Shown: in pieces, positions 37,489-48,003 of the stretch
How positions within the stretch are numbered: position 1 is the first letter of the stretch
How the letters are laid out: each line of letters opens with the position of its first letter
DNA from: Candidozyma auris
Lineage: Eukaryota; Ascomycota; Pichiomycetes; Serinales; Metschnikowiaceae
Direction of reading: 5' to 3'
Length of the DNA stretch: 64,000 bases
NCBI RefSeq assembly: GCF_003013715.1
Contig: NC_072812.1
Location: 1,550,001 to 1,614,000 of the forward strand
The notes under the pieces: model-generated
The model's database searches: none
The model's input: only the letters and a program-made list of their open reading frames with translations
Told to the model about the DNA's origin: nothing
Program-made: the position numbers and the translations under genes

Positions 37489-38415
37489 ATGTCAACATTT
37501 GCTAAAATAGGCTTCCGCTCCCTGAACTACGAATCGTTTCGTCCCCACTATCCCTCGTCCTTTTATGACATCTTGGCGAATTACATTGAAAGCAGACATG
37601 TCCAAGAGACAGTTGATCTAGGATGCGGCACTGCAGTGGCAACGTTCCCGTTGCTAAAAATTTCGAACCATGTTCGTGGCATTGATTTGTCCCCTGCAAT
37701 GATTAAGACTGCCAATGAGTTGAAGGAGGTTAGACTCAAGCAATTGGGAGTTTCCGATTTTTCGAGGATTGATTTCGAGGTCAGCTCTGTAGACAACCTC
37801 CAAATAGAGAAAGAACTGCTTGATTTGCTTACAGCTGCCCAATGTATTCACTGGTTCGGCGACTTTGACAAGTTTTTTAGATCTGCTGCGAAGTACTTGA
37901 AACCAGGAGGAACTTTAGCATACTGGTACTACATTGACCCTGTATTTATTGGATTTAATGATTCAAGTCAAAATCGAGACTCAAAAGAGATATGTGAAAA
38001 GGCTAACAAGATTTACAGAAAGTACGCATACGACGATCCTAATTGGTTTGGCCGGTATTGGGAGCAACCAGGGCGTAACATTCTCAGAGACTTACTTGTG
38101 GAAGTGGACAACAAGATCCCTGAAGATCTTTTTACAGAGATCAAGATCAAGAAAACCAACGCTGAATTTGGAATGAATTTTCATGAAGACGACCTTGAGT
38201 TGCAAAGGTCCGGCATTTCATTGTCTGATTTCGCCAAATACGTTCAGACTTTTGGCGCCGCCCACAACTACGCTGAAGCGCACGGTAAGAATAGTTTACA
38301 AAAATTCGAAGATAATATCATTGAGGATTTTGAGCGTGATCTCGGTTGGGACAGAGAAAAGACTACGGTCGATATCGCGTGGAGCACAGGCTATAGCTTC
38401 ATGAAGAAAAGGTGA
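37489..38415 (+). CDS. TMT1: SAM-dependent methyltransferase, Tmt1/Crg1-like
   Basis: This 308-residue class I methyltransferase has motif I VDLGCGTAVAT near residue 42, the acidic motif RGIDLSPAMIKTA, and AAQCIHWFGDFDKFFRSA and GRYWEQPGRNILRDLL. The overall run is close to S. cerevisiae Tmt1, which methylates trans-aconitate and isopropylmalate. Crg1, which methylates the drug cantharidin, belongs to the same family, and I cannot tell which activity applies. Cytosolic, with no targeting signal. Starts 135 bp after the CAT8 stop on the same strand. Confidence 0.85.
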   Translation: MSTFAKIGFRSLNYESFRPHYPSSFYDILANYIESRHVQETVDLGCGTAVATFPLLKISNHVRGIDLSPAMIKTANELKEVRLKQLGVSDFSRIDFEVSSVDNLQIEKELLDLLTAAQCIHWFGDFDKFFRSAAKYLKPGGTLAYWYYIDPVFIGFNDSSQNRDSKEICEKANKIYRKYAYDDPNWFGRYWEQPGRNILRDLLVEVDNKIPEDLFTEIKIKKTNAEFGMNFHEDDLELQRSGISLSDFAKYVQTFGAAHNYAEAHGKNSLQKFEDNIIEDFERDLGWDREKTTVDIAWSTGYSFMKKR

Positions 38416-38635
38416 AGACAAGCTTATAAATAGACGGTGTTTGTAGTATAGAGAGCAGACTTTGTATACTTACGGTCCACTGAATTCGTGCTGCTTATTA
38501 TGGCTGCGAACCATAGCCGCACTGTTAGAGAAATCCCCAAAAATTAGGTATTCATCAGTCTGCACCACCAGACCAACGCTTTTCATAATCACATTAGCCG
38601 AATAAACCCTGACAACCTTCACTAGACTACAATTC

Positions 38636-39562
38636 ATGATTAATATTCCCAAATTCATCTTCAAGCTTGTGGGCTTTTCGTTCATTGTATGGGTTATTCT
38701 CTCTACTGCCGTTCCCCAGCTTTCCCTCAAGTACGAGAGTAAGGAGATTCAATCCAACCGCTTCCAAACCACAGCATACCCATACAGTTCACTCACGTCA
38801 CCGAGTCCACAGCCAATCACAAACAGCAATGTGTATTATATCATAGGGCATCCGGATGACGAGGTTATGTTCTTTGCACCGTCACTATTAGAACTTTCAA
38901 AGAAGAAGCACAACAATCGCGTCCATTTGATTTGTTTCTCTAAGGGAGATGCGGTGGATCCTTCTTTTGGTGGTATCAGATCAGAAGAGCTTAAAAGATC
39001 GGCGAGAATATTGGGAATTCCCGAATCCAGCGTAACGATCTTGGAGAAGTACGCAGATGGGATGAACGTTCAGTGGGATACAGTGGATATCAGCGCTAGT
39101 TTAAATAAAATCATCAAGGATTCACAGGCAACACTCATTACCTTCGATGAACAGGGAGTATCCAATCATCCAAATCATATATCATTATATCACGGAGCCC
39201 GAGACTTCTATGCCAACGCGCTTAGGAGAAGATCCGCACAAAATAAGCTTTACGTGCTTAGGACCCTAAATTTCTGGGAGAAGTATTCATTCACTCTTCT
39301 TTCCAATGTTGAGTTGTTTGTGGACTTGATCTCGAAGCATTTTTTGAACAACCTCTTAAAGTTGAACGTGAACGTCAGCTTTTTCAATCAGGTATCTCGT
39401 GAAAAAGTTCCATCGATAAGATTTTACTCTGACTTGAACATGCTAAGTGTGTCATATGCTGCTATGGCATACGGACACTTTTCCCAAATGGTATGGTTCC
39501 GCTACGGGTGGCTACTATTTAGTAGGTACCTCACATATAACCTTTTAATACAAGTGATATAG
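38636..39562 (+). CDS. GPI12: N-acetylglucosaminyl-phosphatidylinositol de-N-acetylase (PIG-L)
   Basis: Second step of GPI-anchor synthesis at the ER. An N-terminal membrane anchor (residues ~8-27) precedes the LmbE/PIG-L catalytic domain. The zinc and catalytic motif is GHPDDEVMFFAPS at 71-83, and ICFSKGDA, IRSEELKRSARILGI and FDEQGVSNHPNH follow, the last containing the third metal-binding His. Length 308 is usual. Tail-to-tail with ARP6, separated by only ~50 bp. Confidence 0.96.
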   Translation: MINIPKFIFKLVGFSFIVWVILSTAVPQLSLKYESKEIQSNRFQTTAYPYSSLTSPSPQPITNSNVYYIIGHPDDEVMFFAPSLLELSKKKHNNRVHLICFSKGDAVDPSFGGIRSEELKRSARILGIPESSVTILEKYADGMNVQWDTVDISASLNKIIKDSQATLITFDEQGVSNHPNHISLYHGARDFYANALRRRSAQNKLYVLRTLNFWEKYSFTLLSNVELFVDLISKHFLNNLLKLNVNVSFFNQVSREKVPSIRFYSDLNMLSVSYAAMAYGHFSQMVWFRYGWLLFSRYLTYNLLIQVI

Positions 39563-39614
39563 TTCATGATCACTTCATATAGCATTATAGATTAGAAATC
39601 AATACATCATTTCA

Positions 39615-40829
39615 TCAGAAGTTTTTGAAACCAAACTGTTTTTGACACCAGTTTGCACCATGCTCGAAATAATCTTGCTTCGAGATGGAGATCTCTTCAA
39701 AAAGATTGTCGTTGACTAAAGACGCACCACCATACCATGCCACTTCATTGAGCTTGCGGTTTTGCGGAAGGCTCCTTACTTCCCAATTGACAGGGAGCTC
39801 CTTTTTGAGTTCGGCAATTAGACGCTCAGGGAGGTTAGGTATGTAGCTGCTACCACCCACGATATTTATATTGGCCAGAAGCAAAGGTCTAGCAGCTTCT
39901 GGACAGGAGTAAATTGATTCCACCACCAAGTCCGTTAGACTCTTGAAATTTGCATTCTGAATCATTGGTGAGTTCGAAAGACTATTATTATCAAGCATTA
40001 TCTCTGGATGAAAGTAGGACTCAGGAATAGTAAATCTTTCATCAAACAACTTCAAGGTTTGCGCATCAGCACTGGGACTTTGATCCTCCGATTTGACGTA
40101 ACCTGTGAACGTGGTTTTGAAGTCTGGAAGGACAAATTCACACTTGTATTTAAGCTTCTTATTCAAAGCAGCTCCAAAATTATCAGCGACGAACATAGTC
40201 TTTTCCTTGAGTGTATTTAAAAGAATGGGCTCATCTGTAATATCGTAATGCCTGAAGGAAGTTGTTTCCCTTAGTAGCCCGTTGAGGTGACGACCGCCAA
40301 TGGGGAGCTTTTTTATGCCTTTCCAATACGGAACCTGATATAAGACTGGAACTACCCAAGTCGAGCTGAATCCGCAATCGACAACGATTGTAAAATCTAG
40401 AGGTTTGTCTCCACCGTTCCAAGGAATCAAAGATTGAGGTATGCACCTATAGTATTCGCCAAATCCGTATTCCTCAAATACAATGAGGTCTGTGTTCATA
40501 GATAGTTGAGGAAGCTGAAAGGGTGTCTCTGTGAGGGTCAAGTGAATATTCAGTAGGTCAAGCTCCTTTTGAGGAGATAGCTGATCAAATGTATAGTCCC
40601 ATAAAGTCTTCTCAACCTCCCAGGAGGTCAAGTGGCCCAGATCGTGGGGTCGCCTGAAGTTAATCCCAGAATAAAGGTTTGTATGTGAGAGATAGTCGTT
40701 GCCGACGTATATGACACCATCACGAGCTTTGGCCAAGGCGTTTTGAATGACGAGCGGCGAATCCAGTGTATTGAATCCAGCTTTTATCTCGTAGGAACCA
40801 TTATCAAGCACAACGTGTTGTTTCGTCAT
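39615..40829 (-). CDS. ARP6: Actin-related protein Arp6 (SWR1 complex)
   Basis: Arp6 is a nuclear actin-related subunit of SWR1, which exchanges H2A.Z into chromatin. The first strand VVLDNGSYEIKAGF is the actin phosphate-loop equivalent. Arp6-type runs include NFRRPHDLGHLTSWEVEKTLWDY, EEYGFGEYYRC, VVDCGFSSTWVVPVL, KKLPIGGRHLNGLLRETTSFRHYD, VLPDFKTTFTGYV, and a C-terminus EHGANWCQKQFGF as in S. cerevisiae Arp6. 404 residues against 438 there; an insert in the middle of the S. cerevisiae protein is absent here. Confidence 0.95.
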   Translation of the reverse strand: MTKQHVVLDNGSYEIKAGFNTLDSPLVIQNALAKARDGVIYVGNDYLSHTNLYSGINFRRPHDLGHLTSWEVEKTLWDYTFDQLSPQKELDLLNIHLTLTETPFQLPQLSMNTDLIVFEEYGFGEYYRCIPQSLIPWNGGDKPLDFTIVVDCGFSSTWVVPVLYQVPYWKGIKKLPIGGRHLNGLLRETTSFRHYDITDEPILLNTLKEKTMFVADNFGAALNKKLKYKCEFVLPDFKTTFTGYVKSEDQSPSADAQTLKLFDERFTIPESYFHPEIMLDNNSLSNSPMIQNANFKSLTDLVVESIYSCPEAARPLLLANINIVGGSSYIPNLPERLIAELKKELPVNWEVRSLPQNRKLNEVAWYGGASLVNDNLFEEISISKQDYFEHGANWCQKQFGFKNF

Positions 40830-41646
40830 GGTGGTTGAACAAGAATGCCCTTCCTGTTTACTATGTGATCAGGAGTGCAGGATTCTGGCAGATGGCTGCA
40901 ACAAGTAGGTCAAAAACCTTGGAGAATTAAACTCAAATAATCGCTTCTAGAAAGAAGTCAAGAAGACATTCTTCTTGGTTCATTCTACCAAGCCGTGATG
41001 ATCTATTACATTATTTCTTGTCTTTTCAAAAATATGCCCCGAGAAGAGCCACAGTGAGTATGCCACAATTCACTGAGTATGCATGACAAAGAGTGAAAGA
41101 AAACATATGTTTTTCACTAGCATTTCCAAAAATAATGACAATGATAATTAACAAAATATCACTTCGGATATCCCAGTGATGATAAGCGCAACTTGAATCT
41201 CGACTCATACGGGCCACATGAATTAGCTTTGGGGAGAACTCACGAAGGAGCATCTTCGCGAAAGTTGCAAATTCGTTTCCATCCCACATATCTCATTGAA
41301 CTTCAAGCTGTTTCTTCAAGTTCAGTCAAAGTGTATTCTCATATTACGTCACTTAATTTTCAAAGCCTTGCATTCATTTTCCAATACTGGCACCTACTTA
41401 TTTTGACTTCCGTGCATTCATTTGTTCGGCACGTTGCGAATGAGACAGACGGTATGCCGCTTCTCAGACAGGTCTCAGCTCATTATCCCTGGTACATATA
41501 CAAGTGCAGTGCCCATCTCCACCCCACCTTTTGCATTAACACGGTGAAACAAACGTTCCAGGACTAATACTTGCCTGAGCTTCAAAAAAAAAAAAAAAAA
41601 AAGAGTAAAGACTAGTCGTCTTCTATTTCAGACTACAGTTTACAAT
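40830..41646. promoter_or_regulatory. ARP6-LDB19 divergent intergenic region with A19 tract
   Basis: The region is 817 bp without a supported gene. An uninterrupted A19 run at 41584-41602 lies about 45 bp before the LDB19 ATG, a likely nucleosome-excluding promoter element. A 124-codon frame in the middle begins at TTG and is not accepted. Confidence 0.45.
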
Positions 41647-43704
41647 ATGACTCTTCTCTCCAGAGTGCTCAATCACAACTCTGAGAAGACGAGGCCTCCA
41701 CTTTCCCCGAGGACGCTGGCGTCCAATATCAAGAGCCCTCGTGTGAAGCTTTCGATAACTTTAGAATCTCCTCCTGTCGTCTTGTATGGTCAGCCTCATG
41801 AATCGTCCGGCTCCATTGTTTCTGGCGTGCTACGCATGGAGGTGCTCCCTTACCAGAGAGGCACCGACAGTCCCAAGAAAACTCCAGACTCTCTCACTCC
41901 GGTATCTTCAGTGGGAAGTGTTGGTACAGACTCTGAAGTTGAGCTCACCTCGGTGACGCTTCTGCTTGTTCAGACTATGCGCTACACCAAGCCTTTCCAG
42001 ATTCCATCGGGATCGGTGGCGTCATGTAAATCATGTGCTACAAAGCGAAACACTTTGGCCAGGTGGGATGTTTTAATTGAGCCTGCTACTTTCGCTGTTG
42101 GGATCCACGCCTATCCCTTTTCACATCTTCTTCCTGGTCTGCTCGCCGCATCCACAAAATTAGGCACCAACCAGTCACACTCATATATAAAGTACGACAT
42201 TATAGCAGTGGCTGTGGCCGGATCAAAGAAAATCACTGCTCTGCTACCATTGTGTGTGCTGAGGTCTATTCTACGAGGCCCAGATCGAAACTCTCTTCGA
42301 GTATTTCCTCCTACTGATGTAACTGCCAGCGCTGTGTTGCCGAACGTCATATATCCGAAGTCAACGTTTCCCATTGAGCTACGATTAAATAATATCGTGA
42401 GTTCAAAACAAGACCGGCGCTGGCGAATGAGAAAACTCACGTGGAAGTTAGAGGAAAACACCAAAGTACGTGCGTCTGTCTGTTCGAAGCATGAAAATAA
42501 ATTACAACTCACGAAGGAGCTGCAAAGGCAAGCTCAACTCAGCAGACTAAAGTCAGGATTACAAGAAAATAAGACCTCGGGTCTTCATCATCTGACAGTA
42601 CAAACTTCGATGCGTCTTGAGACACCTCCTTCACAGATGTTTAGAGCTGCAGACGCAGCGGCAGCCATCGAAGCTACTGAATCTGGAAATCGTGATATCG
42701 ATGAACAGCCTGAGATCGACGAAGGTGTACCCAATAGACCTATTGACGAGGCTCTAAATTTTGATCTGGACTTTTCTCGTCTTAGAGCGACACCAACGAG
42801 CCCTGGAACACAATCACCTTCCAATGCAAATGCGAGCGGGTCAGCAAATACGCCCTCTCAGGCCGACAGAATAAGACCTATGCCCAGTCATCCATTCACT
42901 AATAATCATCGCACGACAGTTGATGATTTACGTCCCCTGTCCACAAATAGAAGACTGTCAGATTCAGGGATGCCACAAGAAGAGCTCTATCTTGACGAGC
43001 TAAGAGTTGTTTCCCATGGCGAAATAAAGTCAGGCTGGAAATCCGACTTTCTGGGTAAAGGACGTATTGAGCTTGTTGCAGAGATCTCGGCCATGGAGTG
43101 CTCGACGGGAATGCAAAGACATGTCACGCAAGCTTCTTCTACTGATCCTAAGCAAGACGAGACACAAGAAGGTTTACGTAATGGAGCCAACATATCGTGT
43201 GATATTGACGACCCTGCTTTAGGCGTGTTCGTCAACCATCTTTTGGTTGTGGAGGTTGTCGTTGCCGAGGAACTCATTCATGTTGCTAGGCAAAAGGCCC
43301 AGGGCGACAGTCTAACCCCTATCGACTCGTCAACTTCCATTAATTCGACAATGAATGTAAGGGAAACCCAGGTTGGTGTTCCCACTGGAGCTGCTCGTGT
43401 ATTAAGAATGCAATTCAAGATGAATGTCACGGAGAGATCAGGACTTGGGATAGCTTGGGACGATGAAGTACCTCCCATGTACGAGGATGTCAGGGCATTG
43501 AGCCCTCCTACTTATCTGAGGCTGGCTACTGATACACCACTTCTGAGTTACACTGCCACACCCGTTACAAGTTCCAGACAAACACCAGCTATTTTGTACG
43601 GAGAAGGTGAGACGCCGGGGTTGGCTGCTTTCAATAGTAATTCCTTAATTATGAACAGCGATCTTAGCGATTTGGACGAGCAAGTTCAAGACTTCCGACT
43701 TTGA
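41647..43704 (+). CDS. LDB19: Arrestin-related trafficking adaptor Ldb19/Art1
   Basis: Art1 brings the ubiquitin ligase Rsp5 to plasma-membrane transporters for endocytosis. The 685-residue protein has the LDB19-type arrestin fold: VKLSITLESPPVVLYGQ near residue 34, the extended strand block at ~95-265 (VTLLLVQTMRYTKPFQIP, YPFSHLLPGLLAAS, SYIKYDIIAVA) and a second lobe at ~440-580. A PPMY motif at 609-612 fits the PPxY signal bound by Rsp5 WW domains. Ser/Thr-rich linkers (SPGTQSPSNANASG) are likely phosphorylation regions; in S. cerevisiae Npr1 controls Art1 this way. A19 tract just upstream. Confidence 0.92.
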   Translation: MTLLSRVLNHNSEKTRPPLSPRTLASNIKSPRVKLSITLESPPVVLYGQPHESSGSIVSGVLRMEVLPYQRGTDSPKKTPDSLTPVSSVGSVGTDSEVELTSVTLLLVQTMRYTKPFQIPSGSVASCKSCATKRNTLARWDVLIEPATFAVGIHAYPFSHLLPGLLAASTKLGTNQSHSYIKYDIIAVAVAGSKKITALLPLCVLRSILRGPDRNSLRVFPPTDVTASAVLPNVIYPKSTFPIELRLNNIVSSKQDRRWRMRKLTWKLEENTKVRASVCSKHENKLQLTKELQRQAQLSRLKSGLQENKTSGLHHLTVQTSMRLETPPSQMFRAADAAAAIEATESGNRDIDEQPEIDEGVPNRPIDEALNFDLDFSRLRATPTSPGTQSPSNANASGSANTPSQADRIRPMPSHPFTNNHRTTVDDLRPLSTNRRLSDSGMPQEELYLDELRVVSHGEIKSGWKSDFLGKGRIELVAEISAMECSTGMQRHVTQASSTDPKQDETQEGLRNGANISCDIDDPALGVFVNHLLVVEVVVAEELIHVARQKAQGDSLTPIDSSTSINSTMNVRETQVGVPTGAARVLRMQFKMNVTERSGLGIAWDDEVPPMYEDVRALSPPTYLRLATDTPLLSYTATPVTSSRQTPAILYGEGETPGLAAFNSNSLIMNSDLSDLDEQVQDFRL

Positions 43705-44380
43705 GAATGCATTTGGGCGTGGCTGCGAATGGTCTAGATGTGTGAGGCGTGTTAGTAAGACAGCCGTGACAAGGCTGAAGAATATGACGAAGCTTTTTAC
43801 TAAAGGCAATTTACCTTTTGAGAATATCAAAATCAGTCAGCACCAGCTTGTTATCTCGAGTTATCTCACGGTGAAAACGGCTCCATTGGGATCAGTAAAG
43901 ACAATAATGTGCCTGCGAATAGTCTTAGTGTGATGCGTCAGTTACACACTCCTCCGTAGAGCCGTGCGATAACCTCGTGCAACACGACAAGTCTATCAGC
44001 CGTAGATAACAAGCTACATTCAGCATCAGTTAACGAAGGCATCATCTTGAACTTCGATATACACTATCTAAAAAGCAGAATTCACACCTTATCCCCTTAA
44101 CAGATTTACGAAATCACCACATTGTCTGGTCCAATTAGTAAATCATCCTGCACTTGACCCTCTCAAGATCTGTAGGAATCCAACTGCTGGGAAGGCTGGC
44201 GACGCAATACACCCAGCTTTAACAGTTACATAAAGCGTTATACAATTATACATATATTTTTAATCGGTTTAAGAACGAATCAACTAGGTTTGAGCTGTCA
44301 GGTTACCCCATAACCAAAATTTGGCTACAGATCGAAGTCGAACATTTAGTTGAATTTCTTCTCCTCATCCCTGGCCGCCA
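43705..44380. promoter_or_regulatory. LDB19-PSK intergenic region
   Basis: This 676 bp stretch holds no supported gene. A TATA-rich segment (TATACAATTATACATATATT) lies at about 44239-44258, some 125-140 bp before the PAS-kinase ATG. Nothing else seen. Confidence 0.35.
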
Positions 44381-47300
44381 ATGATGCACTCCCAAAGCAA
44401 GAGACAGCAGCCGCTATTCCATCTAGAGGAAGATTTTGACAATCCACGAAGGTCAAGTGTGGGGAAGAAACCTCCCTCAATAATAACCTCTTCTTCGAAG
44501 CTAAATCCACTGCTATCGAGAACAGCTTCCAATCAAACAGACTTCACAAACATCAATAGTGTTTTACAGTTCCCCATCGAAAACTCCCACTCCTATTCAT
44601 ATGCGCATTTGTCGCCCAACTCCTTAGCTCTCCGGCTCAATGTTTTGAAAAGGTCTTTGGAAATTTTGAAGGAGAGGCCAAAATGGTTTAGGGCCATGAA
44701 TCATGAGGCCCCAAACAACAGTGACGAGGAAGATGGCGCGTCAGAACTCACTGTTCCGGACGATAGGAAAGGAGAGAATGGTTTCCGTTCTCTGTCTGCC
44801 CGTAAGATTTACCATGACGCTTCTAGGAACGCAAGCGGTGAAAGCATACTACTTCACTCCGATCGTCATCTTCATCCTGACCGTTGTAATATACGTTCAG
44901 ATGCTTCTTCTGCCGCATTATCGGCGCTTTTCAGGCCCAAGATGTCGCGAGCAGATAGCTTACCCATCTCGAGATTAAGTTCTGCTGGACTGATCAGGCA
45001 GGAGAGGTCCCCCATCAACAATAAATATTCGTCCTGGAAACAAGAAGAGGCGAAAATACTCAAAGAGATTTCTTCACCTAGTGACACAATGTTGAGTGAC
45101 GACCTCAAAGATCTCATTCTGCTTCTTGAAAACGATACATCAGAACTTGACAATAACACAGAGATAGCATCGACACTTCACGACTTGTCCCTTTCGTCAG
45201 GGGAACATGACTTGAAGACAAAGCAAAATATGTTGAAGTCAAAACTTCTCCTCGCCTTGGCTACTCCTTTTGTCGAATCTGCCTCCCTGACCACTTCGCT
45301 TTTGAGCTCAAACACCCCCGACACGGCGGCACTGTCTGCACCTATACCTACTGCATCTACTACATCATTGAACTTGTTAAACAGCATCAATCTGCCCCAG
45401 ACCTCTTCAGCAGGAAGCCGACCATTTCATGTTCTCTCACTGGGGAAACATTCTTCACCGCAATCCGTTTTCACGGTGGAGGACACCAATCCGTGGAAGT
45501 TGAAGGCCGCAAATGATTTGGCTTGCTTGATGTTTGGTGTACTGAAAAGTATGATCAAGAACCTCACATTGATGGATCTTATTGCACCACAATTCAGGTA
45601 CTTCGTTACAGAAAAATTGACCAAAGCAATGACCACCTCTGTAGAAAATGAGGGTTTCACCAAGCTGTCTATCATCTTTGCTGGAGAAATAATTGCCATA
45701 TCGCGTCAAGCGGATCATGATTTTGCTTGGACATCCATGTGGGCAAAAAAGAGAGGAAACTTGATAATCTGCATGTTTGAGCAAATTCCGTGTGATGCTT
45801 TCGACATCGTGGTTCTGTGTGATAAAAGTTCATATCCACAGGCTCACTATGGGCTAATGTCAGTGCAAGAAATAGCAGGAAAGCTCGTCAATCCTCATTG
45901 GCATGACCTGGAGAAATCTTTGAAGGATATTTCAGAAACTTTAGATCAGGAACTTGCGTCTCTGGCTGCTAGCCACGAACGCGAAACTGATGACTGTGAT
46001 TATCGAGACAGTAATAAAATCAACAGAATTCGATACTTCACTTTACAAGTCCGAGATGACAATATCCCTTGTGCTGTCACATCTTATCCGCTTGAGATTG
46101 ATGATAACAAATACGAGATCAAGCTCAAGGTCCATTCCATGCCTTACATAGCAGGTATGTTTGTTGTCAGGTTTGGTGACTACGAGATACTCTCTAGCAA
46201 CAACGCAATTGCAAACAATTTATTTGGAAAGTCATCAGAGGAGATTTTAAATCACAGCATAGATGAAATTATTCCGGATTTTTCAAAAATTCTCAATGCT
46301 GGTTTAAGAGACCAAGCTGAGCCCATCAGTATTGTCCCTGGTTTAGTCCTTCCCGAACATTTCTTCAGAAAATATGATGCCGTACTAAAACACAGATCAA
46401 AGGGGGAGTTGACTATGGAAGAGCTCTTTTTCAAGTCTAAAGGTATTGCCGGCGTCCACAGAGATGGAAAGAAACTCTGCATAGACGTTCAACTTCGTGT
46501 CATTCTGAATGATGTGTTTGTTTTGTGGGTAACCTACTCAAGGCATTCCAAAGACATCGCAAGTGAACTCGACAAACTCACAAGAAGTACTTCTTCGAAG
46601 TCGTTGAGTAGTAGTCCTAAGCAAAGAAGTAATTCGGATGTTTTGAACAACGATTTACCATCTCAACTTCGTCTCTTTCCGGAGAACGAAAATGATCTCA
46701 TTGAACTTGGGTCCACAAGTCTGGAAATTAGTCGTGCCAACAGTACGAGAAGACCAAAAAAGGCGAGTACGTTTTCAATACCTGTAACTTACATGGATCA
46801 CAACTATGAACGCAGCACGCTGGAGCGGAGTAATCTATACGCCTACCGCGCCGCATCAACGGGGAAAAGCCAGGGCTCGGAGTCAAGTAATGATAGAGAT
46901 AGAATTGATGGTGTTGACTCAGAACCGTCGTCATATACCGAAACGTCTACGGACCAGCGTTGTCATCATTTTACCGAGGAGGAGTTGTTGAGGATTGAAA
47001 ATGATGTTTTGAGTCAAAAGATGAAGCTTTCCAAAGAATGGCCGAAAGCCGTGGGTGCAAAGCGCCGCACTAAGAAATTTGATGAGTTTAAGGTTTTGAA
47101 GAAGCTCGGTGAAGGTGCCTATGGGAAGGTTGTTCTTGCTGAGCACAAAGAAGATCATGCTTATCAAATCATTATCAAGTGTATCGACAAGCAAAGAATT
47201 TTGGTCGACACATGGGTTAGAGATCGCCAATTAGGCACAATTCCGTCCGAAATTCAAGTTATGGCCACACTTAACAACGAGCCACATCCAAACATAATGC

Positions 47301-47869
47301 GAATCATTGACTACTTTGAAGATCCCAACTATTACTACTTGGAGACGCCAATTTTTGGAGACCCTCCTGCGATAGATCTCTTTGACTACATCGAGGTCAA
47401 AAAAGACATGAGCGAAATTGAATGTCAATATATTTTTACGCAGATCGTCAATGCCATTTACCATCTACATAAGAACGGCATTGTTCATAGAGACATTAAG
47501 GACGAAAATGTCATCGTCGATGAGCGAGGCATCATCAAATTGATAGATTTTGGTAGCGCTGGCTACGTGAGACTGGGGCCATTTGATGTTTTTGTGGGTA
47601 CCATTGACTACGCTTCACCCGAGGTGTTGAGAGGTGAAAAGTACGAGGGAAAACCACAAGATATTTGGGCATTGGGAATCTTGCTCTACACCATGATTTA
47701 TAAGGAGAATCCCTTCTACAACGTCGATGAGATTATGGAAGGCGACTTGCGCGTCCCATATGTGCTTAGCGACGCATCATTGGCTCTTATCAAAAAAATC
47801 TTAGTGAGAGACATAAACTTGCGCCCAACCATCACAGACATTATTGAAGATAAGTGGCTTGATATTTGA
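44381..47869 (+). CDS. PSK1: PAS-domain protein kinase (Psk1/Psk2 family)
   Basis: PAS kinase senses nutrients and controls sugar storage and translation by phosphorylating Ugp1 and others. The 1162 residues contain a PAS A domain at ~355-440 (LKAANDLACLMFGVLKSMI) and a second PAS-like segment at ~585-660 (MFVVRFGDYEILSSNNAIAN). The C-terminal kinase domain is at ~898-1162. Kinase motifs are intact: GEGAYGKVVLAEH, IIIKCIDK with the ATP-binding Lys, GIVHRDIKDENVIV, LIDFGSAGYV, and GTIDYASPEVLRGEKYEGKP. The order PAS-linker-kinase is diagnostic. Only one PSK is seen here, so PSK1 stands for PSK1/PSK2. Start: two tandem ATGs at 44381. Confidence 0.95.
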   Translation: MMHSQSKRQQPLFHLEEDFDNPRRSSVGKKPPSIITSSSKLNPLLSRTASNQTDFTNINSVLQFPIENSHSYSYAHLSPNSLALRLNVLKRSLEILKERPKWFRAMNHEAPNNSDEEDGASELTVPDDRKGENGFRSLSARKIYHDASRNASGESILLHSDRHLHPDRCNIRSDASSAALSALFRPKMSRADSLPISRLSSAGLIRQERSPINNKYSSWKQEEAKILKEISSPSDTMLSDDLKDLILLLENDTSELDNNTEIASTLHDLSLSSGEHDLKTKQNMLKSKLLLALATPFVESASLTTSLLSSNTPDTAALSAPIPTASTTSLNLLNSINLPQTSSAGSRPFHVLSLGKHSSPQSVFTVEDTNPWKLKAANDLACLMFGVLKSMIKNLTLMDLIAPQFRYFVTEKLTKAMTTSVENEGFTKLSIIFAGEIIAISRQADHDFAWTSMWAKKRGNLIICMFEQIPCDAFDIVVLCDKSSYPQAHYGLMSVQEIAGKLVNPHWHDLEKSLKDISETLDQELASLAASHERETDDCDYRDSNKINRIRYFTLQVRDDNIPCAVTSYPLEIDDNKYEIKLKVHSMPYIAGMFVVRFGDYEILSSNNAIANNLFGKSSEEILNHSIDEIIPDFSKILNAGLRDQAEPISIVPGLVLPEHFFRKYDAVLKHRSKGELTMEELFFKSKGIAGVHRDGKKLCIDVQLRVILNDVFVLWVTYSRHSKDIASELDKLTRSTSSKSLSSSPKQRSNSDVLNNDLPSQLRLFPENENDLIELGSTSLEISRANSTRRPKKASTFSIPVTYMDHNYERSTLERSNLYAYRAASTGKSQGSESSNDRDRIDGVDSEPSSYTETSTDQRCHHFTEEELLRIENDVLSQKMKLSKEWPKAVGAKRRTKKFDEFKVLKKLGEGAYGKVVLAEHKEDHAYQIIIKCIDKQRILVDTWVRDRQLGTIPSEIQVMATLNNEPHPNIMRIIDYFEDPNYYYLETPIFGDPPAIDLFDYIEVKKDMSEIECQYIFTQIVNAIYHLHKNGIVHRDIKDENVIVDERGIIKLIDFGSAGYVRLGPFDVFVGTIDYASPEVLRGEKYEGKPQDIWALGILLYTMIYKENPFYNVDEIMEGDLRVPYVLSDASLALIKKILVRDINLRPTITDIIEDKWLDI

Positions 47870-48003
47870 ATCTTGTCTGGAATCTCTACTCCGCTCAACT
47901 ATGCAATGAGTTTATGTGCAGGTTCACACGCACCAAACGAAGACAATTCGCGTGCTGAGGACGCGCTCCATCGAGATACTACGAATCCACCAGTTGCTTG
48001 CCC

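Noticed and set aside
41193..41567. 124-codon frame between ARP6 and LDB19
   Set aside because: Starts at TTG and has no recognisable features; likely chance.
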